A stretch of DNA of 64,000 nucleotides, taken from positions 1-64,000 of the forward strand of contig JAJEQR010000002.1 in assembly GCA_020687485.1 (NCBI GenBank). Reading direction: 5' to 3'. The position numbers and the translations under genes are program-made. Positions within the stretch are counted from its first letter, which is position 1. Every line of letters begins with the position of its first letter. The notes beneath the pieces were generated by a model. That model did not search any database and had not been told where the DNA came from. It saw only the letters and a program-made list of their open reading frames with translations. Positions 16,092-24,400 of the stretch are shown here, one piece after another. This DNA is from Hominifimenecus microfluidus. Lineage in GTDB: Bacteria; Bacillota; Clostridia; Lachnospirales; Lachnospiraceae.

Positions 16092-17324
16092 ATGTCAAAA
16101 TCAAGAAAAGATTCAAAAGGCAGAGTTCTTAGAAAGGGTGAAAGCCAGAGAAAGAACGATGGCAGGTACATTTACCAGTACACAGATCCAAACGGAAAAA
16201 GGCATGTGATTTATGCAAATGATCTATTGGAGCTACGTGAAAAGGAGAAAGACCTTATTCGCAACCAGTTAGATGGATTAGATTCATATTGCAATGGAAA
16301 AGTTACTCTTAATTATGTGTTTGATAGGTATATATCTACTAAGTATGACCTGAAAGAACATACAAGAGCAAACTATAAGTATATGTATAATCATTTTGTC
16401 AGAGATACATTTGGTAAAAGAAGAATTGACGAGATAAAGTATTCGGATGTAAAGTTCTTTTATTATTCATTGCTGAATGAAGCTGGAATAAAAGCAAATA
16501 CCTTGGATAATATCCATACAGTTTTGCACCCGGCATTTCAAATGGCGGTTCGGGACAATATCATTCGGAATAATCCGTCGAGTGGTGTAATGGCAGAGAT
16601 TAAGAAAAAAGAGGGCAAGAATAAAGGTATTCGTCATGCACTTACGCTGGAGCAACAGAGAGCATTTCTAAATTATGTTGCAAACAGTCCGGTATATGTT
16701 CATTGGTTGCCATTGTTCACAGCACTTTTTGGTACAGGTTGTCGTATCGGTGAGATGTTAGGGTTACGTTGGGAAGATATTGACTATGCAAATAAGACGA
16801 TAAGCATCAATCACACTGCAATATACAGGTTTATGGAAAACGGAAAAAGTGAATTTCACATTTCTACTCCAAAAACTGAAGCAGGGATAAGGATTATTCC
16901 GATGCTTGATGCAGTAGTGCAGGCTTTTCGTGATGAGTATGAAGCACAGAAAGAGACTGGATTTAATATTCAGGTGGTCGATGGCATGAGTGGATTCGTT
17001 TTTTGCAATAAGGACGGAAATATTCATAAACCAAGCGTGATCAATCTTGCTATCAAAAGAATTTATGAAGCCTACAATGCCGAAGAAATTATTAAGGCAA
17101 AACGGGAATCCAGACGTCCCGTATTGATTCCACATTTCTCATGTCATCATATCAGGCATACATTTTGCACTAGATTTTGCGAAAATGAAACCAATCTGAA
17201 AGTAATTCAGAGCATAATGGGACACGCAAATATTGAGACAACGATGGATATATATGCTGAAGCGACAGAGATAAAGAAAAAGGAAGCAATGAAAGCACTG
17301 GAGAACAACAGCGATATATTTTAG
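16092..17324 (+). CDS. Tn916-type tyrosine integrase of element A
   Basis: 410 residues from ATG 16092 after GAAAGGTGG. N-terminal arm-binding domain (residues 1-65), core-binding SAM-like domain (about 75-170) and catalytic domain with R in TGCRIGEMLGLRW, the HHIRHTFCTRF box and the nucleophile Y in DIYAEAT. The full set of catalytic residues is present, so it should be active. It lies at the right end of element A, as int does in Tn916 relatives, and catalyses integration and excision. Confidence 0.95.
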   Translation: MSKSRKDSKGRVLRKGESQRKNDGRYIYQYTDPNGKRHVIYANDLLELREKEKDLIRNQLDGLDSYCNGKVTLNYVFDRYISTKYDLKEHTRANYKYMYNHFVRDTFGKRRIDEIKYSDVKFFYYSLLNEAGIKANTLDNIHTVLHPAFQMAVRDNIIRNNPSSGVMAEIKKKEGKNKGIRHALTLEQQRAFLNYVANSPVYVHWLPLFTALFGTGCRIGEMLGLRWEDIDYANKTISINHTAIYRFMENGKSEFHISTPKTEAGIRIIPMLDAVVQAFRDEYEAQKETGFNIQVVDGMSGFVFCNKDGNIHKPSVINLAIKRIYEAYNAEEIIKAKRESRRPVLIPHFSCHHIRHTFCTRFCENETNLKVIQSIMGHANIETTMDIYAEATEIKKKEAMKALENNSDIF

Positions 17325-17516
17325 GAAGAAGTCCTTGAAAGGACATTTCCTAGAACGTACATGACATCAAAACAGTAGAAATACATCAAATTGATTACAA
17401 ATTTTTGTTTTTATTTGGACTTTAGTGGATTGTCAAGAAATGCCCAAAGCAAGACAATTTATACAGTAAGTACCAGTATGGACTAATATGGATTATCGAC
17501 CATTAGGTTCCCGACA
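17325..17516. other. Right end / attachment region of element A
   Basis: AT-rich DNA between the integrase stop and the metG-like reading frame, as expected for a Tn916-type right end. The metG-like frame is open only from 17487, and reads RFPT just before its first Met, reminiscent of the FPR motif in MetG. The crossover is therefore probably between about 17480 and 17516. The matching left end lies outside the window. Confidence 0.5.
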
Positions 17517-17984
17517 ATGAAGCCGTTGGACTCTGACAAGAAGGGTTCCAAGGAAGTTTCGGCTCCTGCGGAGGCTGCTCAGACGGCTCCCGTTGTGGAA
17601 GAAAAAATCGATTTTTCCAATGTTCAGATCGAGCCGCTGTTCCAGGATCAGGTGGATTTTGACACCTTCTCCAAGAGCGATTTCCGTGCCGTGAAGGTTA
17701 AGGAATGCGAAGCCGTGAAGAAGTCCAAAAAGCTCTTAAAGTTCGTTTTGGACGACGGAACCGGCACAGATAGGGTCATTTTGAGCGGAATTCACGAGTA
17801 TTATGAGCCGGAAGAGCTGGTCGGTAAGACCTGCATTGCAATCACCAATCTGCCTCCGAGAGCGATGATGGGCATTGATTCCTGCGGTATGCTCATCTCC
17901 GCCGTGCATCACGAAAACGGCGAGGAAAAGCTCCATTTGCTGATGGTCGATCCTCACATTCCGGCAGGCGCAAAGCTCTATTGA
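17517..17984 (+). CDS. metG: C-terminal tRNA-binding domain of methionyl-tRNA synthetase (separated from the catalytic part)
   Basis: 155 residues. From about residue 48 it is an OB-fold EMAP/Trbp111-type domain: FSKSDFRAVKVKECEAVKKSKKLLKF, then TDRVILSGIHEYYEPEELVGK, ITNLPPRAMMGIDSCGMLISA. In MetG this domain forms the C-terminus after a variable linker; here the linker (Lys/Ser/Ala/Glu-rich) starts the frame and the catalytic domain is missing. The start has no convincing ribosome-binding site. Either the insertion of element A split metG or this is a free-standing beta-type subunit. I favour a split gene. Confidence 0.75.
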   Translation: MKPLDSDKKGSKEVSAPAEAAQTAPVVEEKIDFSNVQIEPLFQDQVDFDTFSKSDFRAVKVKECEAVKKSKKLLKFVLDDGTGTDRVILSGIHEYYEPEELVGKTCIAITNLPPRAMMGIDSCGMLISAVHHENGEEKLHLLMVDPHIPAGAKLY

Positions 17985-18004
17985 TTGCCCCAAAATTGTC
18001 GGTG

Positions 18005-18046
18005 CTTACGCCACAACTTACGCCAATTTACTCCGAGCTTACGCCA
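18005..18046. repeat. Helically phased direct repeats
   Basis: CTTACGCCA occurs at 18005, 18017 and 18038, with a degenerate TTTACTCCG at 18028. Spacing is 10-12 bp, about one helical turn. It starts 20 bases after the metG stop. Such arrays are bound by integrases, replication or regulatory proteins. This may mark the left edge of element B. Confidence 0.65.
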
Positions 18047-18113
18047 AAAATGCGTTTGGAATTTTGCGATTGCAGACAGGTTCCGATAGCATACGATAAT
18101 TTCATATGATTTA

Positions 18114-18144
18114 AGCCCGCTGATTTCGGTCAGCGGGCTTTTTC
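18114..18144 (+). terminator. Terminator
   Basis: AGCCCGCTGA pairs with TCAGCGGGCT around a short loop and is followed by TTTT. Confidence 0.85.
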
Positions 18145-18151
18145 TATTTCT

Positions 18152-18190
18152 GCCCCTATTACATCTCTGTGATGTGATAGGGGCTTTTTT
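18152..18190 (+). terminator. Second terminator in tandem
   Basis: GCCCCTATTACATC pairs with GATGTGATAGGGGC with one mismatch, followed by TTTTTTT. Confidence 0.85.
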
Positions 18191-18270
18191 TATCTCTGAA
18201 AGGTGGTCGAAAAAATTTTTTTGAAAAATCTCAAAAAAACTTCGTACAAATCGAAAAAAATTTCCCAGTT

Positions 18271-18660
18271 GGTTAGTGAGGGCAAAAACCTCACGAACCT
18301 TGAAAATCGAATAGACATTCAACAGGTACATTCCTGATCGGGGGCGAAAGCCCCAGCCGAATGAAGGTGCGCCACGAACTTCCTGCCCACAGGGGTTATC
18401 ACGGAAAGCAAGGTTGGTAGCGATTCCGAACCATTCTGAAATATCCGTTTGCTACGGATAAGGCGATGAAACGATTCAGGGACAATGATACTTCCCTATG
18501 GGGCTGGCGGAGTACCCGGCAGAGGTGAGATTCCTATGAGTTCGGTCAGCAGCCGAACGCCTGTTGATTTCCTTTTACGCATTTGGGGGATGAGATCGAG
18601 TTAAATGCGACCACCAAAGCACAGGACTCGATTCCTGTGTTTTGGTGGATCGAGCGATCC
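18271..18660 (+). ncRNA. Candidate structured leader RNA of the parA operon
   Basis: The 700 bases between metG and parA hold no supported ORF but several stems: GGTTAGTGAGG/CCTCACGAACC (18271-18299), GGGGC-GAAA-GCCCC with a GNRA loop (18341-18354), TATCCG/CGGATA (18442-18460), GTTCGG/CCGAAC (18540-18558), and a 15-bp stem CCACCAAAGCACAGG with CCTGTGTTTTGGTGG (18611-18648) ending 41 bases before the parA start. The last could hide or present the ribosome-binding region. I do not recognise a known class; a replication or partition site is an alternative. Confidence 0.5.
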
Positions 18661-18688
18661 AAATCTAATAAGAAGGAGGAAAAGCGAA

Positions 18689-19513
18689 ATGCCAAACTGT
18701 AAAACCATTGCTATCTGCAATCAGAAAGGCGGCACAGGCAAAACGACCACAACGGTCAACTTGGGTGTTGGGCTTGCACGACTCGGTAAGAAGGTACTCC
18801 TTGTAGATGCCGACCCGCAGGGCGACCTTACGACCTGCCTCGGATGGCGAGATAATGACAGCCTTACGACGACCATTACCGATAAGCTATCCGGGGTTAT
18901 CCGTGAGGATCATTCAGACCCGCAAAGCGGTATTCTGCGTCACGAGGAAAATGTCGATCTGCTCCCTGCCAACATCGAGCTTTCCGCTATGGAAATGATG
19001 CTTGTCACCGCAATGAGCCGTGAAACCATTCTGAGAAGCTATCTGAGCAAGGTCAAAGGAAATTATGACTATGTACTGATTGATTGTATGCCTTCGCTCG
19101 GTATGGTCACTCTGAATGCACTGGCGGCGGCAGATAGCGTAATCATTCCCGTGCAGGCGCAATATCTTCCGGCAAAGGGAATGACCCAACTGATGCAGAC
19201 CATTGGAAAGGTCAGGCAGTACATCAATCCGAGCCTGCGAATCGACGGTATTCTTTTGAATATCGTAGATAACCGCACCAACCTCGCAAAAAGCACTGCC
19301 GACGCACTGCGAAAGAACTTTGGGAGCGTTATTAAGATATACCGTTCCTCCATTCCTATGGCAGTGAAAGCCGCAGAGGTTGCTTCCAAAGGCGTAAGCA
19401 TCTACAAGTATGAGCCGAGCAGTCCTGTTGCAAAGGCTTATGCTGAGTTCGCAAAGGAGGTGTCTGCCGATGGCAGGAAGAAAGAGCGACTTCACTCTGC
19501 CGACGCTCGATGA
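18689..19513 (+). CDS. parA: ParA-family partition ATPase
   Basis: 274 residues from ATG 18689, which has AAGAAGGAGG in front; the longer in-frame start at 18605 lies in the hairpin leader and is rejected. Deviant Walker A KGGTGKTTT, then VDADPQGDLT and the YVLIDCMPSLG switch segment place it in the Soj/ParA group. It forms ATP-dependent patches on the nucleoid that move ParB-bound DNA. The end overlaps parB by 44 bases. In an ICE it helps stable inheritance, especially while the element is a circle. Confidence 0.93.
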   Translation: MPNCKTIAICNQKGGTGKTTTTVNLGVGLARLGKKVLLVDADPQGDLTTCLGWRDNDSLTTTITDKLSGVIREDHSDPQSGILRHEENVDLLPANIELSAMEMMLVTAMSRETILRSYLSKVKGNYDYVLIDCMPSLGMVTLNALAAADSVIIPVQAQYLPAKGMTQLMQTIGKVRQYINPSLRIDGILLNIVDNRTNLAKSTADALRKNFGSVIKIYRSSIPMAVKAAEVASKGVSIYKYEPSSPVAKAYAEFAKEVSADGRKKERLHSADAR

Positions 19514-20417
19514 CCTGTTTTCTACACAGGAGCTTCGGGACGATGCCAAGCTCAGTAAAATCCGAGATATTCCCCTTGAGCTGATCGACGATTTTCCCGA
19601 CCACCCATTTAAGGTGCGAGACGACGAGGACATGATACAGCTTGTGGAGAGTGTCAAGGAGCGAGGAGTCATTACTCCGGCTACCGTCCGTCAGAAAGAG
19701 GACGGCAGATACGAGCTGATTTCCGGTCACAGGCGAAAACGGGCTTGTGAACTTGCCGGATTTGAAGCACTTCGCTGCGAGGTCGTAGACCTTGACCGTG
19801 ACGCCGCCACTGTGCTGATGGTGGAGAGCAATTACCAGCGGTCGCAGATACTTCCCTCAGAAAAGGCGTTTGCCTATAAAATGAGGCTTGAGGCTATGAA
19901 GCGACAAGCTGGCAGACCGAGCAAAGATAATTCTGTGCCAGTGGCACAGAATTATGAGGGCAAGACATCCCGTGAACTCTTGGGTGAGCAAGTTGGTGAA
20001 AGCCAAGACCAAGTCCGTCGCTACATCCGCTTGACAAACCTTGTGCCTGAACTACTCGAACTTGTGGACGAGGGCAAAATTAAAATGCGTCCTGCGGTGG
20101 AGCTTTCCTATTTGGACGAGGACAGTCAACGGGCGGTGGTTGATGAAATCGACCTGAACCAATGCACCCCGTCCCACGATCAGACCATTCGTATGCGGAA
20201 GTTCTTCACAGATGGAAAACTCACGCCAGAGGTGGTGTCCGCCATTATGGGCGAGGAAAAACCAAACCAGCGGGAGAAGATCGTCCTGCGTGGGGCCAAG
20301 GTGCGAAGTCTGATCCCGAAAAATATCCCCGTGAGCCAAACGGAGGATTATGTGGTCAAAGCACTGGAGCATTACAGCCGTTTTCTTCGTCAGCGGGCAG
20401 AGCGTGACAGCCGATAG
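19470..20417 (+). CDS. parB: ParB-family partition protein
   Basis: 315 residues from ATG 19470 after GCAAAGGAGG. The ParB/Srx CTPase domain is clear (GVITPATVRQKEDGRYELISGHRRKRACELAG, then the TVLMVESNYQRSQILPSEKAFAYK box), followed by the helix-turn-helix (KTSRELLGEQVGESQDQVRRYIRLTNL) and a C-terminal dimerisation part. It would load on a parS site and work with ParA. A perfect 25-bp palindrome lies within its own coding DNA. Confidence 0.93.
   Translation: MAGRKSDFTLPTLDDLFSTQELRDDAKLSKIRDIPLELIDDFPDHPFKVRDDEDMIQLVESVKERGVITPATVRQKEDGRYELISGHRRKRACELAGFEALRCEVVDLDRDAATVLMVESNYQRSQILPSEKAFAYKMRLEAMKRQAGRPSKDNSVPVAQNYEGKTSRELLGEQVGESQDQVRRYIRLTNLVPELLELVDEGKIKMRPAVELSYLDEDSQRAVVDEIDLNQCTPSHDQTIRMRKFFTDGKLTPEVVSAIMGEEKPNQREKIVLRGAKVRSLIPKNIPVSQTEDYVVKALEHYSRFLRQRAERDSR
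19929..19953. other. Perfect 25-bp palindrome inside parB (parS candidate)
   Basis: AATTCTGTGCCA-G-TGGCACAGAATT is a perfect 12-1-12 palindrome in coding sequence for a variable loop of ParB. It does not match the bacterial parS consensus, but element ParB proteins use their own sites. Confidence 0.45.
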
Positions 20418-20665
20418 GTACACGGAGTATGTTTTCTGCTGTCCCCTTCCTCACACTCCAACCCCTGAGAACTACCTGACTATCCGAAATAAACTATCTC
20501 CTGATTTATCTTTATCTCTCTAAGTTAAATCTATCTAAGAGCAAACGGAGTTCGCACAATTCGAAAAACTGCGTTTTGGCGGTATGATGAAAAGTTGCGC
20601 TTCAAAACGCACCTTTGTCGGAGCAGTTCTCATCGGGTAGAATGTTGTCGAAGGGAGTGAAGCGT

Positions 20666-21355
20666 ATGAAACCAAAAATCGCAGTTCTTTTACTCGCTGT
20701 GCTTCTGTGTCTGACCACGGGATGCAACAATGCCTCGCATATTGCAGAAATGCCTGACCCTATTTCTTCTTCGGACAGTAACATCGTCCCCAGCGAATCA
20801 GAAACGGCTCAGGCAGAAAAGAAAACGGAGGTTGACCGTCCCCAAAGCACAGAATCACAAACAGGAAACCGTGTCACAGAGTTCCCGGCAAGCGTATCGG
20901 AAAGTGCCACCCAACCAACAGAGGTTCCCGAACAGGCTGACCACAGCACGGCAGTGCTGCCACAGCCAAGCGAACCTGAAAAGAAAACAGACGAGTCCGA
21001 ACGCCGACCGGAAACCGCTGCCCCGACTGAAAAAGAACAGCCCACACCTCCGGCAACTGAGAAATCTACGCCACCGGAACCGCCGAAAGAAGAACCTACT
21101 GAGCCGGTCTTTGACATTGACTACTGGATCTGCTTTGCCAAGAGCTACGCTGAGAGCATCGGACTTGCGCTTGACAGCGGAGCCGTGTATTGTTGGGATA
21201 ACCCCATCGCCGCAGGTGTTAAATGCAAATACACCGAACGGGATATTCGTGGCTATCTCGACCGATATGCCAAGGACGGCGACATCACCGATGTGTGGAT
21301 TTGGTATGAGCAGACCGGAAGCGGCTCTTATGAAATCTATATCGGCTACGCATAA
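20666..21355 (+). CDS. Lipoprotein with Pro/Glu/Thr-rich linker
   Basis: 229 residues. Signal peptide with lipobox LTTGC (Cys at residue 20), a long low-complexity spacer rich in P, E, T and K (about 30-150), and a compact C-terminal domain (DYWICFAKSYAESIGLALDSGAVYCWDNP ... WIWYEQTGSGSYEIYIGY). Start ATG 20666 has a GAAGGGAG site. The spacer suggests that the C-terminal domain is held through the wall. It precedes the adhesin by 76 bases and may belong to the same surface module. Ligand unknown. Confidence 0.75.
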   Translation: MKPKIAVLLLAVLLCLTTGCNNASHIAEMPDPISSSDSNIVPSESETAQAEKKTEVDRPQSTESQTGNRVTEFPASVSESATQPTEVPEQADHSTAVLPQPSEPEKKTDESERRPETAAPTEKEQPTPPATEKSTPPEPPKEEPTEPVFDIDYWICFAKSYAESIGLALDSGAVYCWDNPIAAGVKCKYTERDIRGYLDRYAKDGDITDVWIWYEQTGSGSYEIYIGYA

Positions 21356-21431
21356 CAACAAAACACATTTCACCCGAAACGCATCGTCATTGTACGGTGC
21401 GTTTTTCGTTTTCAAGGAGGTAACAAACACA

Positions 21432-24400
21432 ATGAAAAAGAACCTTTTCAAGCGAGGGATGGCGGGACTGCTTTCCCTCGTGATGTGCCTGACAGCCCTT
21501 GTGGGGATTGGCACAACCACTGCCTATGCCGCAGGAGAAAGAGCAGAGGTCTACCTTGTTTCTTTTCCGAGAAGCGGCGATGCTAATATTGATTACAGCG
21601 GTACTTGGGGACATCCCAATCTCCGGTATATGAACGGCTGGCATTCCGGTGAGTCCAAGTACACTACCATTCGAGCAATGCACTCGTATGACGGTAACAT
21701 CTGTTACTGCATTGAGCCGGGAGTGCAGCAGGATACCGGCGACACTTATACCAGTAAGGACGAAACCTTTTGGGATAACCTGCCCTCAGACATCAACAGC
21801 ACCATTTCCCCCTATGATATGAAGCTGTTCATCGGGCGTATTATGCAGTACGGTTACACGGGACCCATCAGCACCTCGTGGCGTTCGCAGAACCCTGCTG
21901 ATGCCGCAACGCTGGCGGAAGCTATGGCAACACAGGTTCTCATTTGGGAAACCGTTGTCGGTGAGCGTGACGAGGACTTCGATTATGTAAGCCCCGGTAG
22001 CTACGATGCTGTTAAGGGTGTTATCAGCACTGCCCATCCGCTGTATGACCTGTTTTGCGATTACTATGACAGCATTGAAGCAAGCGTTCAGCGTCACTCC
22101 GCCATCCCCAGCTTTATGTCTAAAAACCCGAACAGAGCACAGAGCGTTGAACTGGAATGGGACGGCAACAGCTATACCGCTACCCTGACAGATCACAACC
22201 GAGTGCTTTCCGATTACAGCTTTTCTGCGAATGAGGATGGCGTTTCTTTCAGTGTCAGCGGAAACCAGCTCATTATCACAGCAACGGATGCTCCTTCTGA
22301 CAGCGTAAGAATTACCGCCAATAAGGTTGGCTCGTCCCGTCGTGGTATCATCACCTGGACGGACGGAACATTCAATCAGGGAAGCGGCAAGCAGGATGTC
22401 ATTACCTACGCACAGTCGGTCAGTGACCCCGTGCAGGCGTTCCTCAATCTAAAGGTGTCCTACGGCTCTGCTAAGATCGTCAAAACCTCTGAGGACGGCA
22501 AGGTGGATAACCTCACCTTTACCGTCACCGGCAACGGCGTCAATCAGACCGTCAAGACCAACTCCAAGGGCGAGATTCAGATCGACAACCTGATGCCCGG
22601 CGTTTACACCGTGACCGAGATGGATTACGACAAGTATGAGCCGCAGGAGTCCCGCCGTGTGACGGTGGTTTCCGGACAGGTTTCTACCGTGACCTTCACC
22701 AACAAGCTCAAGCGTGGAGATTTGCAGATCGTGAAGTCCTCGGAGGATAATCTCAACGAGGGCGTGACCTTTCACCTTTACGGCACTTCACTCTCCGGCA
22801 TTGCCGTAGACGAGTATGCCGCAACCGATGCAAACGGCGTGGCGACCTTTGAAGATGTCCTCATTTCCGGTTCCACACCTTATACCGTGGAGGAAGTGGA
22901 CACTGCTGTTCGCTATGTTGTTCCCGAAGCGCAGTCTGCGCCTATCAACTGGAACGAGGTCACGAACCGTAGCTTCCTCAATATTTTGAAGAAGTTTTCC
23001 GTGACCGTTACCAAGAGCGATGCTGAAACCGGCACAGCGCAGGGTGATGCTTCTCTTGCCGGTGCTGTTTACGGCATCTATAAGGGCGAAACCCTTGTTG
23101 ATACCTATACCACCGACAAAAACGGGCAGTTCGTTACCAAGGAGTATATCTGCGATAACGACTGGACGGTGCGAGAGATCACTCCCTCTGAGGGCTATCT
23201 GCTTGATACCACCGTTCATAAGGTCGGTGCAGAGCCGCAGCTTTATACCGTGGAGCATAATCAGACGGCAAATGATGTGACCGAGCAGGTCATAAAGGGT
23301 AATATCGCCATTATTAAGCACACCGATAACGGTGAAACACAGATTGAAACACCCGAAAGCGGCGCAGAGTTTGCTGTGTACCTGAAAGCCGCAGGCAGCT
23401 ACGAGGTTGCCGAGGACACAGAGCGTGATTATCTCACCTGTGACGAAAACGGCTTTGCACAGACCAAGGATATGCCTTACGGCATCTACACCGTCCATCA
23501 GGTATCCGGCTGGGAGGGCAGCGAGCTGATGCCTGACTTTGATGTGTTCATTGCACAGAACGGCACTACCTACCGCTACCTCATCAACAACACGCCCTTT
23601 GAAAGCTATATCAAGGTGGTGAAGGTGGACGCAGAAACCGGAAAGACCATTCCTTACGCCGGTGCGGGATTTAAGATTTATGACCCGGACGGCAACCCCG
23701 TAACAATGACCTTCACTTACCCGACGCCCACCACCATTGATGTGTTCTACACCAATGCAGAAGGTTCTCTTGTCACGCCGGAAAAGCTGTCCTTTGGAAA
23801 GGGATACTCTATTGTCGAGGTACAGGCTCCCTACGGCTATGTCCTCGATGAAACGCCCGTGTACTTCGATGTCACGGAGGATAATTCCACAGAAGAAAGC
23901 GGGGTTACGGTAGTAAAAGTGGATAAGCCCAATATGGCACAGAAAGGCACCATCACCGTGGAAAAAAACGGCGAGGTGTTCTTTGGCGTTTCCGTCATCG
24001 GCGGCGTAGATGAAAGCGGAAACGAACTGCCCACCATCTATCAGCCGCAGTATGAAAAGCGTGGACTTCCCGGTGCGGTCTATGAGATCATCGCCGCAGA
24101 GGATATTATCACGCAGGACGGCACTGTCCGAAATCAGAAGGGCGAGGTCGTAGACACTGTTACAACCGATGCAACCGGCGCAGCGGTGAGCCGTGAACTC
24201 TACCTTGGCAAATATGAGGTGCGTGAGATCACAGCACCCCACGGGATGGTGCTCAACCCGGAACCCCACTGCGTCGAGCTTGTCTATGCCGGTCAGAATG
24301 TTGCCGTAACAGAAACGGCGACTTCGTTCGAGAACGAGCGTCAGAAGGTGGAGATCAGCCTTGTAAAGTCCATCGAGCAGAATGAGCGCTTCGGCATTGG

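Noticed and set aside
18611..18648. tRNA-like or tmRNA-like T-arm in the last leader hairpin (CTCGATT loop)
   Set aside because: No acceptor stem, D-arm, anticodon arm or CCA; stem too long for a T-arm.
18605..18688. Longer ParA start at 18605
   Set aside because: The added residues are encoded by the 15-bp hairpin and are not ParA-like; ATG 18689 has a strong ribosome-binding site.
20730..21431. Extended N-terminus of the adhesin frame overlapping the lipoprotein gene
   Set aside because: The added 234 residues are an Arg/Lys/Ser-rich out-of-frame reading; the signal peptide and RBS at 21432 mark the real start.
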